DNA of 23,392 nt from Bordetella parapertussis. Its GTDB lineage: Bacteria; Pseudomonadota; Gammaproteobacteria; Burkholderiales; Burkholderiaceae_C. Below the pieces are notes generated by a model, which ran no database searches, was not told where the DNA came from, and saw only the letters and a list, made by a program, of their open reading frames with translations. Positions 15,007 through 23,392 of the stretch are shown piece by piece (the first letter of the stretch is position 1; every line of letters starts with the position of its first letter). Location: positions 1 to 23,392 of the forward strand of contig CAMDKD010000042.1 of assembly GCA_945901125.1 (NCBI GenBank), in the 5' to 3' direction. Position numbers and translations under genes: made by a program.

Positions 15007-18000
15007 ATGGCCAAGCTGATTCTTAAATCAATTGCTTACTACCCGCAGGCCCAAGCAGAGATGCCCACCTCGCACAAAGACCTAGGTTTGATCGACACAG
15101 ACAAACCCTATAAAAAACTCATTATTCCCACACAGAAACGCCATCTATACCGGCTGGTGGATCAGCAAACCGGGCAAGTGCTGAAAGCGCAAAAACTCAT
15201 TCGCGATCACAACGACTTAAAGGTGTACGTCGGCGACGTCATTGTTGTGGAATTAAAAGATTTCTTCTCGTTTCAAAATGCCACCACAGTCAAAACCGAA
15301 GAAGAACCGCTGTACATGGTGGACGCAGGTGAAGCCACTTGTATCAGCGGCCTGATCAGCCCGTCAGAGGGCATCAACCTGCCCGAGATGTATGTGTTGT
15401 GGGAACCCGGCTTGCCAGTGCAAACCTGCCTGAACCCGAACGCCATGGCCTTGATGCCTATCGCCGGGCTGGCCGGTATCAGCGGTCTGACCACAGGAGG
15501 GGCTATAGGCATATCCACCGCGGTAGGCGTATCAATAGTGCAATCCAACCAAAGCTACGGCACGCCGCCGGTGGTATTACCAAAATTGACCGGTAATGTG
15601 TTCGCAGGCCCGGTGATAGGCCAGACGGTAGGCGATGTCAAAGTGTCGGGCTTGAAAGTACAGGCTTTTGATGCCAACGGCAACAGCCTGGGCATCACCG
15701 ACGTCAAAGCCGACGGCAGCTACGAACTCGAATTGACCAACGCCACCTACAAAGGTGCGCTGGTACTGAAAGTGTTTGACCCGGCAGGCGACAGCGTAAC
15801 GGGCTTTTACATGGACGAAGCCACCGTCAAAGCCAAAGCCTTCACCACCATGATGGCAAGCATCAATTACCAGGGTGACGCCACCAAACCGGTTACTGTC
15901 AACATCACCGCACTGACAAACCTGGCTGCCACCAAGGCCGGTGCAAAAGCCACAGACAGCGGCGTCTCTGTGCCTACGGTTGATGCGATTGACAGCGCCA
16001 ACACACAAGTGGCGAAGAAATTCCTGGATAACAGCTCTTTGGCGGACAGCCCGGTGATACCTACGGTGAATGCCGATGGCAGCAGCAATCTGAGCACAGC
16101 CAACACCTACGGTATTGCCTTGGCCTTGTTATCACAAATAGAAAGCGTGAGCAGCAAAACCACAGCCCAGGTAGCTGATTTACTGTCCCCTGCATTGACT
16201 TCACCGGATACAAACAAAGCCGCCATCAGCTATGTGAACCAAGCCTCGGCCAACATGATCAACAGCGGTATTAATGCGCTCAAAATTCAAAGCATGGTCA
16301 AAGCCCTGGGTAACAATTTGGCCACCGGCTCGGTGAGTTTGAGCTCAAACGCCGGTTCCGACGTCAACGTGACCACCACCGCACCGGATGAAAACAGCAA
16401 ACTCACGGCCAAAGTCAGCAACTTTGTCGACGCCAACAACACCAACAACGCCAACAAGGCTTTCAGCAACTCTGCGACTTACCAATGGCAGGCCTCGACA
16501 GATGATGGCCTCACTTGGACCAACATCATCGGCGACAACGCCAAGACAGTGGATTTCACACTGACCCAAGCACAGGTCGGTCAACAAGTCCGTGTATTGG
16601 TCAAAAACACAGACGAGACAGGTTTCGATGAATACCTGGCCAGCGCCGCCACGAAGGCGGTGAAAAACGTCAACCAGGATCCCGGCGGCTCCATCAGCAT
16701 AGCTGTGAATAACGGCGGCGCACTCCAACAAAACAACATACTGGGCATCACCAGCAACAGCTTGACCGACACCGACGGCTTGGAAACCTTGTCCTACCAA
16801 TGGCAAAGCAGAACCAGCGGCGGCAACTTTGTTGACATCAGCGGAGCCACCTCTGACACCTATACGCTGACACAAGCCGAGGTGGGCAAAGAGATAAGGC
16901 TTAAAGCCAGCTATACCGACGGTCAAGGTACCGCAGAGGCTGTGTTCAGCGTGCAAACGGCAAGCGTTGCCAATGTGAACGATCCGCCTCTTGGCAATGT
17001 GCTGATCAATGGCGCGAACACGCCAAACCAAAGCTTCAACCAAAACCAGACACTCACCGCAACGAATAACCTGAGCGACCCGGACAATAATGGTGGGGCT
17101 ATCAGTGGTTTGACTTACCAGTGGCAAAGCAGCAGCAACGGCAGCGCTTGGGCCGATATCGGCGGAGCTACCAACAGCAGCTTTACGCTGACACAGGCCG
17201 AAGTAGGTAAATACGTGCAAGTGCTTGCCAAATACGCAGACGCCAACGGCGACAACGAGAGCAAAGCCAGCGAAAGCACCGCCATGATTGTGGATGTGAA
17301 CGATGCACCTGCCGGTTCACTGACGATCAACGGTACCGCCACCGAAAACCAGACGCTCACCGCCACCCATACGCTGACCGACGCAGACAATATCGTTGCA
17401 GACATCAGTGGCATGACTTACCAGTGGGAACAAGCCGACTCAGCCACAGGCCCTTGGCAAGCGATTGACAGTGCCAACGTCACAGCGTTCACGCCGGGCA
17501 ACGAGCAAGTCGGTAAATTCCTGCGGGTCAGCGTCAGCTATACCGATGCAGCCGGTTACTACAACAGCAAATCCAGCACCGCCACCGCAGCCATTGCCAA
17601 TGTCAACGACGCGCCGAGCGGCGCAGTCACCGTCACAGGCAGTATGGCGCAAGGCACGGTCTTGCAAGCTGCCAACTCATTGACTGACGCAGACGGCATG
17701 GGCACGGTTTCTTACCAGTGGCAAAACAGCGCCAACGGCACTGACTGGATAGACATCAACAGCGCGACCACCGACAGCTACACCTTGACCCAAGCCGATG
17801 TCGGCAATTACGTGCACGTGCGCGCCACTTACACCGACTTGCACGGCACAACTGAAACTGTAGACAGCGTCACAGGAACAAGTGTGGCCAATGTGAACGA
17901 CACACCCACCGGCAGCGTCAGCATCACAGGCAATTTGACGCAAGGCACCGTCTTGCAAGCCACCAACACTTTGAATGACCTCGACGGCATGGGCACGGTG

Positions 18001-21000
18001 TCTTACCAGTGGCAAGTCAGCAGCAACAACAGCGATTGGACAGACATCGCCACCGCCACGAACAGCAGTTTCACGCTGACGCAAGCCCAGACCGGTCAAT
18101 ATGTGCGGGTGAAAGCCAGTTACACCGACGGCTTCAGCAATGTAGAAACGGTTTACAACGACACCGGCAGCAACACCATGGTGTTGGATGTGATGGATGC
18201 GCCGGTATTGACATTGACCACAGCCAATAAGACTTTCACCGAAGCAAGCGGCGCTGCGCAACAAGCCAGCGCGGTGAGCGGCCTATTCACCAGCGTCAAC
18301 CTGAGCGACGCGGAAAACAACAACATCGCCAGCATCACACTCAGCGTTTCCGGTTTGCAAGACGGCGCGAACGAAAACCTGGTGGTGGCCGGCAGCAATT
18401 TGTCTTTGGTTGCAGCCCTCGCTGGCACAGTGCTGAACGGCAACGTCACTTACAGCAGCAGCATCAGCGGCGGTGTCGCCACGGTCACGCTGACCCAATC
18501 CGGCGGATGGACGTTGGAAGAAGCGAAAGCACTGATAGCCGGCATCGGCTACCAGAACACCAACACAGACAACCCCACCGCTGGCGACCGCACTGTATCG
18601 CTGTTGCAGTTGGTTGATAACGGTCTTACTCCTAGCGAATACGACAAGAACACAGTGGATTTTTCAGGGCCCAATGCCATCACGGCCACGGTGAGGGTGC
18701 AGGCCGTGAACGACGCGCCTGCGTTGTCCGGCAGCAGCAGCCCGGCTTACACAGAAAACGGTGCTGCATTCAATGTCAACCCCAATATCAGCGTGAGTGA
18801 TGTGGATTCGACCACGCTGGTCAACGCCAAAGTAAGCATCACATCGGGCTATGTCAGCGGCGACACACTGAGCTTGCCAGCAGGGCTTACAGGCTTAGGC
18901 GATATCAGTGCTTCTGCGTTTGATACTGGCACACGCACACTGACTTTGACTTCCACCTTGGGAGCCACCCAAGCAGAATGGCAAACCGCATTGCGCGCGG
19001 TGCAGTTCAGCAGCAGCTCGGACACCCCGGGGACATCGCGGTCTATAGGTTTTGTGGTCAATGACGGATCTTTGGATTCGCCGACAGTGACGACCACGGT
19101 CAGTGTGACCGAGGTTAACGATGCGCCGGTGAATACTGTGACTGCCAGCACGCTGAGCGTGACAGCAAATATCGCCACCTTCAACCTCAACGACATACAA
19201 GCGGTTTACACCCCGCAATCCATCACGGGCTTGAGTTTCACAGATGTAGATGCGGGCACAGGCACGATGAGCGTGACACTGTCGGTAAGCAATGGAAGTT
19301 TGGCGCACAACACTCGGAGTGGCGTGACTTTCACCGACACCAATCCCGGCAGCTTCATCGCAAGCGGAAACAAAGTTGACTTGAATGCGTGGCTGGCCTC
19401 AAGCGGCGCTTTGACCTACACACCGAACACTGGCTATACCGGCAGCGACTCACTGACCATGCTGACCAGCGATGGTGGCAACAGCGGCAGCGGTGGTGCC
19501 CAAGCTGACACGGACTCAGTGGCTTTGACGGTCAGCGACACGCGTGCACCAGTATTGTTGAAATCTGAGACTTCCTCGGACGGGCTAAGTATTTTGCTGA
19601 CCTATGACGAGGCAATGGAAAGCACTAACTTAGCAGCCGCCAGCCAGTACAGCTTGAACGTAATGGATCGCGGCTCCCCGGTAATCGTCTCGGTCAACAG
19701 CGTCAGCGTTAGCGGCAGGTTGGTGACACTGGGTTTGACCCAAGCGATTCAAATTCAGCAAGTGGTGAAACTGAACTACTCAGACCCGAGCGGAGATACT
19801 TCGGCCACGGTGCAGGACGTCTCAGGCAATGACGCACTGTCCTTGAGCAACCAACCCGTCACCATCAAAGTACCCGATTTAGTGAAACCTGTGGTGACTG
19901 CTGGACAGTTTTTCAATTACACAGAATTCCAATCTTTCGGCGACCTTGTTGCTACTGTGGTGGCAACCGATAACGTCAGGGTCACAGGCTACAAGTTTGC
20001 TGTATCTAACAGTGATTTCGACATTGATAATAACGGCAAGATCACCATCAGTGCGAACGGAGTTCTAGTAGGCGTTCCAACTAACGATTTCGAAACAAGC
20101 CCAAACAGTTTTATTTACGCCGTTCAAGCCTACGACGGAACCAATTGGTCGCTCCCGGTGAATATCACTTTGAATGTGACCAACGTGGATGAAGATGGCA
20201 GCATCGGTGCCATCACCAACAGCACTGACGCCGCACGTGGCACCACCGCACTGCAACAGGGCGACACGCTGACTGCGGGCACCATAACCGACCCGGATGG
20301 CGGAGTCACAGGTATTAGCTACCAGTGGAAAGCAGGCACCACCACAGTGGGCACAAACGCGGCGACTTACACACTCACCCAAGCGGACGTAGGCAAAGCC
20401 ATCACCGTGGTGGCGACTTACACCGACCCACAGGGTGGTGGCAAAACAGTCACCTCAAATTCCACAAGCAACGTGGTCAATGTCAACGATGCACCCACAG
20501 GCAGCGTGACGATCACCAACAGCAATGCAGGCCGTGGCACCTCGACGCTGCAACAAGGGGACGTGCTGACAGCGTCCAACACCTTGGCCGATGTGGACGG
20601 TTTGAGCAGCATCACTTACACTTGGAAAGCAGGCACCACCACAGTGGGCACAAACGCGGCGACTTACACACTCACCCAAGCGGACGTAGGCAAAGCCATC
20701 ACTGTGGTGGCCAGCTACACGGATGTACTAGGTGCCTCTGAGAGCGTGCCCAGCAGCGCCACCGGCAACGTGGTCAATGTCAACGATCCACCCACAGGCA
20801 GCGTGACGATCACCAACACCAGCAACGGCACACGCGGCACCACGACACTGCAACAAGGGGACGTGCTGACAGCGTCCAACACCTTGGCCGATGTGGACGG
20901 TTTGGGCAGCATCACTTACACCTGGAAAGCAGGCACCACCACAGTGGGCACAAACGCGGCGACTTACACACTCACCCAAGCGGACGTAGGCAAAGCCATC

Positions 21001-23392
21001 ACTGTGGTGGCCAGCTACACGGATGTACTAGGTGCCTCTGAGAGCGTGCCCAGCAGCGCCACCAGCAACGTGGTCAATGTCAACGATCCACCCACAGGCA
21101 GCGTGACGATCACCAACAGCAATGCAGGCCGTGGCACCTCGACGCTGCAACAAGGCGACGTACTGACGGCGTCCAACACCTTGGCCGACGCAGACGGTTT
21201 GGGCAGCATCACTTACACCTGGAAAGCAGGCAGCAGCACTGTAGGCACGGGCACGACTTACACCTTGGCCCAAGCCGATGTGGGCAAAGCCATCACTGTG
21301 GTGGCAAGCTACACGGATGTACTAGGTGCCTCTGAGAGCGTGCCCAGCAGCGCCACCAGCAACGTGGTCAATGTCAACGATCCACCCACAGGCAGCGTGA
21401 CGATCACCAACAGCAATGCAGGCCGTGGCACCTCGACGCTGCAACAAGGTGACGTGCTGACGGCGGCCAACACCTTGGCCGATGTGGACGGTTTGGGCAC
21501 CATCACCTACACCTGGAAAGCAGGCAGCAGCACGGTAGGCACGGGCACGACTTACACCTTGGCCCAAGCCGATGTGGGCAAAGCCATCACTGTGGTGGCC
21601 AGTTACACGGATGTACTAGGTGCTTCTGAGAGTGTGCCCAGCAGCGCCACCAGCAACGTGGTGGACGTGGACGACGCGGGCAGCATTGGGGTTATCACTA
21701 ACACCACCAACTCCTCACGCGGCATCACAACGATGCAACAAGGCGATACGCTGACGGCGGGCACCATAATCGACCAGGATGGCACGGTCTCGGGTATCAG
21801 CTACCAATGGAAAGCAGGCACCACCCCAGTGGGCACAAACGCGGCGACTTACACACTCACGCAAGCGGAAGTGGGCAAAGTCATCACCGTGGTCGCGACT
21901 TATACCGACCCACTGGGCAGCGGTAAAACGGTCACCTCAAACCCGACCGGCAGCGTGGTGGAGGTCAACGACCCACCTACCCTTACCCTAACCTCTAACA
22001 ACAAAACCTTTACCGAAGGCGCATCCTCGTCGCAAGGCGCTGACGTCTCCGGCATCTTTACCGCCGCCACTTTCAGCGACGCGGAAAACAACAACATCGC
22101 CAGCATCACCTTGACCGTGCGCGGTGTCCTGGACGGCAGCAATGAAGTATTGCTGGTCGACGGCAAAACCATTGCCTTGGGGTCTGCTGTCGCCACTACT
22201 ACGCTGAGCTCCACTAACGGTTTAAGTTACTCGCAAACATGGGACAGCACTAACCAGCTATCCACCATCGTACTGACCAAAGCAGGCGGCGTGGTGCTCA
22301 GCAACGCCAAGTCCATTGTTGAAAGCATTGGCTACCGTAACACCAACATAAACAACCCGACTTCGGGCACACGCACCTTGTCGGTCACTCAAATCACAGA
22401 TGTTGGTGCCAGTTCTTCGCCCGATGTCAACACGAGCAACTACACCTCCCTGAAAGCCGACCTGGTTGTTACCCCGGTGAACGACGCGCCATCATTCACG
22501 GTTGGACCGTCAGGTTCCTCCAATTCTGTTGTGGTCAACACCAACTATGCATTTCCCACCGGTTACACCTTGGCAGATCTGGATGCCGGCACCGGGGTAA
22601 TGCAACTCACTTTCACTTTGAATTCGGGGAGCGGATCATTGGCTTCTGTGTTTGGCAGCAGTGGTGTCACTTTGTTCAGCTCTACGCCAACTACATACAC
22701 CTACCAAGGCACCCTCGCTCAATTAAATGCCTGGCTGGGTACTACAGGCTACTTAAATTACCAACCCACCAATGGATACACAGGTAGTGTATTTGTGGGT
22801 ATGTCTATCAGCGATATGGGTAACTCGGGTGGAGGAGCCCTGACCGCCAGACCAGCAAATGCATTGTTGTTAAGCGTGACAAATATTGCGCCATCACTGT
22901 CAACCACACCTGTACAAAATAGCATCGCGACCACAGCGTTCACTGTAAACGGCTCAACCAGCAATGTCACAGCGGTAAATGTCAATGGCAATACGGTTGA
23001 ACTGACCTTGGCTTCCGGTGTAACACCCAACTACTTTACCTACACCCCCCCCCCAACGGATACCAATAAAACCATACAAGACAGCACAGGCAATGACGCT
23101 GCCATTAATGCCTATATCCCGATACCATACCTTGTAGTACCTGACACAATATCTCCAGTATTCCAAAGCGCGGCAACCAGTCTTGACGGCACCCAAGTCA
23201 TCCTGACCTACAACGAAGCCTTGTCAGCCGCCACGGCTGCAAAAACTGCGTTCGCTGTCTCCGTGGCAGGAGTGAGCCGAGGAGTTAACACCGTCAGCGT
23301 GGCGGGCAGAACCGTGGTGCTGACCCTTGCCTCTGCTGTAACCACTGGTCAAACTGTGACTGTTGGCTACACCGATCCTACAAGCGGCAATG
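15007..23392 (+). CDS. Giant BapA/LapA-like repeat adhesin (3' end beyond window)
   Basis: Open from ATG 15007 to the right edge, at least 2795 codons. There is no cleavable signal peptide, as expected for type I secretion. Residues 1-100 resemble BapA-type N-terminal prefix modules (RLVDQQTGQ, HNDLKVYVGDVIVVELKDFF). Residues 147-178 are a Gly-rich hydrophobic stretch that could plug the outer-membrane channel. Residues about 192-340 include a beta-rich GNVFAGPVIGQ domain. Then come Ig-like repeats (about 440-1066), a KTFTE/DAENNN domain (1067-1237), cadherin-like domains (1238-1513), a SwmB-like unit (1514-1628), another cadherin-like domain, six Ig-like repeats (1731-2324), and a second KTFTE to SwmB series to the edge. 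Role: cell-surface adhesion or biofilm formation (inferred). It probably needs the TolC and ABC exporter at the left end of the window. Confidence 0.9.
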   Translation, partial: MAKLILKSIAYYPQAQAEMPTSHKDLGLIDTDKPYKKLIIPTQKRHLYRLVDQQTGQVLKAQKLIRDHNDLKVYVGDVIVVELKDFFSFQNATTVKTEEEPLYMVDAGEATCISGLISPSEGINLPEMYVLWEPGLPVQTCLNPNAMALMPIAGLAGISGLTTGGAIGISTAVGVSIVQSNQSYGTPPVVLPKLTGNVFAGPVIGQTVGDVKVSGLKVQAFDANGNSLGITDVKADGSYELELTNATYKGALVLKVFDPAGDSVTGFYMDEATVKAKAFTTMMASINYQGDATKPVTVNITALTNLAATKAGAKATDSGVSVPTVDAIDSANTQVAKKFLDNSSLADSPVIPTVNADGSSNLSTANTYGIALALLSQIESVSSKTTAQVADLLSPALTSPDTNKAAISYVNQASANMINSGINALKIQSMVKALGNNLATGSVSLSSNAGSDVNVTTTAPDENSKLTAKVSNFVDANNTNNANKAFSNSATYQWQASTDDGLTWTNIIGDNAKTVDFTLTQAQVGQQVRVLVKNTDETGFDEYLASAATKAVKNVNQDPGGSISIAVNNGGALQQNNILGITSNSLTDTDGLETLSYQWQSRTSGGNFVDISGATSDTYTLTQAEVGKEIRLKASYTDGQGTAEAVFSVQTASVANVNDPPLGNVLINGANTPNQSFNQNQTLTATNNLSDPDNNGGAISGLTYQWQSSSNGSAWADIGGATNSSFTLTQAEVGKYVQVLAKYADANGDNESKASESTAMIVDVNDAPAGSLTINGTATENQTLTATHTLTDADNIVADISGMTYQWEQADSATGPWQAIDSANVTAFTPGNEQVGKFLRVSVSYTDAAGYYNSKSSTATAAIANVNDAPSGAVTVTGSMAQGTVLQAANSLTDADGMGTVSYQWQNSANGTDWIDINSATTDSYTLTQADVGNYVHVRATYTDLHGTTETVDSVTGTSVANVNDTPTGSVSITGNLTQGTVLQATNTLNDLDGMGTVSYQWQVSSNNSDWTDIATATNSSFTLTQAQTGQYVRVKASYTDGFSNVETVYNDTGSNTMVLDVMDAPVLTLTTANKTFTEASGAAQQASAVSGLFTSVNLSDAENNNIASITLSVSGLQDGANENLVVAGSNLSLVAALAGTVLNGNVTYSSSISGGVATVTLTQSGGWTLEEAKALIAGIGYQNTNTDNPTAGDRTVSLLQLVDNGLTPSEYDKNTVDFSGPNAITATVRVQAVNDAPALSGSSSPAYTENGAAFNVNPNISVSDVDSTTLVNAKVSITSGYVSGDTLSLPAGLTGLGDISASAFDTGTRTLTLTSTLGATQAEWQTALRAVQFSSSSDTPGTSRSIGFVVNDGSLDSPTVTTTVSVTEVNDAPVNTVTASTLSVTANIATFNLNDIQAVYTPQSITGLSFTDVDAGTGTMSVTLSVSNGSLAHNTRSGVTFTDTNPGSFIASGNKVDLNAWLASSGALTYTPNTGYTGSDSLTMLTSDGGNSGSGGAQADTDSVALTVSDTRAPVLLKSETSSDGLSILLTYDEAMESTNLAAASQYSLNVMDRGSPVIVSVNSVSVSGRLVTLGLTQAIQIQQVVKLNYSDPSGDTSATVQDVSGNDALSLSNQPVTIKVPDLVKPVVTAGQFFNYTEFQSFGDLVATVVATDNVRVTGYKFAVSNSDFDIDNNGKITISANGVLVGVPTNDFETSPNSFIYAVQAYDGTNWSLPVNITLNVTNVDEDGSIGAITNSTDAARGTTALQQGDTLTAGTITDPDGGVTGISYQWKAGTTTVGTNAATYTLTQADVGKAITVVATYTDPQGGGKTVTSNSTSNVVNVNDAPTGSVTITNSNAGRGTSTLQQGDVLTASNTLADVDGLSSITYTWKAGTTTVGTNAATYTLTQADVGKAITVVASYTDVLGASESVPSSATGNVVNVNDPPTGSVTITNTSNGTRGTTTLQQGDVLTASNTLADVDGLGSITYTWKAGTTTVGTNAATYTLTQADVGKAITVVASYTDVLGASESVPSSATSNVVNVNDPPTGSVTITNSNAGRGTSTLQQGDVLTASNTLADADGLGSITYTWKAGSSTVGTGTTYTLAQADVGKAITVVASYTDVLGASESVPSSATSNVVNVNDPPTGSVTITNSNAGRGTSTLQQGDVLTAANTLADVDGLGTITYTWKAGSSTVGTGTTYTLAQADVGKAITVVASYTDVLGASESVPSSATSNVVDVDDAGSIGVITNTTNSSRGITTMQQGDTLTAGTIIDQDGTVSGISYQWKAGTTPVGTNAATYTLTQAEVGKVITVVATYTDPLGSGKTVTSNPTGSVVEVNDPPTLTLTSNNKTFTEGASSSQGADVSGIFTAATFSDAENNNIASITLTVRGVLDGSNEVLLVDGKTIALGSAVATTTLSSTNGLSYSQTWDSTNQLSTIVLTKAGGVVLSNAKSIVESIGYRNTNINNPTSGTRTLSVTQITDVGASSSPDVNTSNYTSLKADLVVTPVNDAPSFTVGPSGSSNSVVVNTNYAFPTGYTLADLDAGTGVMQLTFTLNSGSGSLASVFGSSGVTLFSSTPTTYTYQGTLAQLNAWLGTTGYLNYQPTNGYTGSVFVGMSISDMGNSGGGALTARPANALLLSVTNIAPSLSTTPVQNSIATTAFTVNGSTSNVTAVNVNGNTVELTLASGVTPNYFTYTPPPTDTNKTIQDSTGNDAAINAYIPIPYLVVPDTISPVFQSAATSLDGTQVILTYNEALSAATAAKTAFAVSVAGVSRGVNTVSVAGRTVVLTLASAVTTGQTVTVGYTDPTSGN
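16327..18204 (+). repeat. Six divergent Ig-like repeats of the adhesin
   Basis: Units begin near 16327, 16681, 16984, 17311, 17617 and 17905, each about 95-115 aa. They share a LTA-x-N-x-L-x-D-x-D-G opening, Y-Q-W in the centre, TLTQAxVGK and a closing V-x-V-N-D-x-P. Similarity is clear in protein but modest in DNA, so they are older than the array at 20197. Confidence 0.8.
18205..19890 (+). repeat. First KTFTE / cadherin-like / SwmB module series
   Basis: Order: KTFTE...SDAENNNIASITL domain (about 18205-18717), cadherin-like domain ending EVNDAP (about 18718-19131), FTDVDAGTG...LNAWL...GYTG domain (about 19132-19545) and SwmB-like repeat with LTYDEAM and VQDVSGNDA (about 19546-19890). A similar series recurs from 21979. 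Confidence 0.75.
20197..21978 (+). repeat. Tandem array of six Ig-like repeats with near-identical DNA
   Basis: Units 20197-20496, 20497-20793, 20794-21093, 21094-21387, 21388-21678 and 21679-21978 (291-300 bp). The first and last units share GSIG...QQGDTLTAGTI and TYTDP-x-G-x-GKTVTSN, while the four inner ones share TGSVTITN...GDVLTA-x-NTLAD and ASYTDVLGASESVPSSAT. Segments of 50-80 bp are identical between neighbours, which points to recent duplication or gene conversion. Confidence 0.9.
21979..23392 (+). repeat. Second KTFTE / SwmB module series, cut by window edge
   Basis: Order: KTFTE...SDAENNNIASITL domain (about 21979-22497), LADLDAGTG...LNAWL...GYTG domain (about 22498-22880), a SwmB unit lacking its first strands (about 22885-23139), then a full SwmB start PVFQSAATSLDGTQVILTYNEAL (from about 23145). 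A 35-nt stretch at the DAENNN motif is identical to the first series (around 18304 and 22077). The cadherin-like domain of the first series is absent here. Confidence 0.75.
23045..23054 (+). repeat. Homopolymer run of ten C within the adhesin frame
   Basis: The C10 run encodes the Pro-Pro-Pro of YTPPPTDTNK, where related SwmB units read YTDPT. The frame is open through it as given. Gain or loss of one C would truncate the giant protein. Confidence 0.9.

Noticed and set aside
20418..21785. Series of similar minus-strand small frames with Cys/Gly-rich products
   Set aside because: They recur only because the Ig-repeat DNA beneath them recurs; they are antisense to the adhesin frame and have no start context.
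20197..21978. CRISPR-like array
   Set aside because: Repeat units are about 300 bp, coding, and contiguous with one open frame; no short repeats with unique spacers.

Overview
The window looks like a chromosome segment of a betaproteobacterium, probably Burkholderiales. This rests on the recognisable protein families (FadB/FadA-like pair, LssB-type exporter, Burkholderiales-style giant adhesin repeats) and a moderately GC-rich composition; the genus cannot be told from the sequence alone.

Left block (1-5168, minus strand): the 3' remnant of a large repeat protein, then a TolC-type outer-membrane factor, then a type I secretion ABC exporter cut by the left edge. The remnant overlaps tolC by ATGA and tolC lies 15 nt from the exporter gene, the order expected for a giant surface adhesin and its own secretion system. 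At about 5145-5155 the remnant abuts, head to head, a pirin gene that lacks its 5' end, so two broken genes share one junction.

Middle block (about 5150-9314, plus strand): 5'-truncated pirin, a nitronate-monooxygenase-like flavoprotein (ATGA overlap with pirin), a membrane fatty-acid desaturase (TTG start) and an exported beta-lactamase-family serine hydrolase. These are closely packed and may be one transcription unit.

Accessory block (9315-11400): a RelE/HigB-type toxin and XRE antitoxin pair flanked by two 60-bp direct repeats about 90% identical; a truncated NYN/DUF88 gene ending at a 21-bp REP-like palindrome; a small DUF1640-like coiled-coil/membrane protein; and a solitary HigA antitoxin preceded by what looks like the last codons of a lost HigB toxin. 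A second copy of the palindrome closes the block.

Beta-oxidation pair (11401-14764, minus strand): thiolase followed after 1 nt by a bifunctional enoyl-CoA hydratase/3-hydroxyacyl-CoA dehydrogenase.

Right block (15007 to right edge, plus strand): one open frame of at least 2795 codons encoding a BapA/LapA-like giant adhesin with a non-cleaved N-terminal module, twelve Ig-like repeats (six of them a tandem array very similar in DNA), cadherin-like and SwmB-like modules, and an in-frame run of ten C.

Main hypothesis: the adhesin N-terminus on the right (plus strand) and the adhesin-like C-terminus next to tolC on the left (minus strand) may be halves of one gene separated by an inversion or misassembly, with one breakpoint at about 5150 in pirin and the other beyond the right edge.
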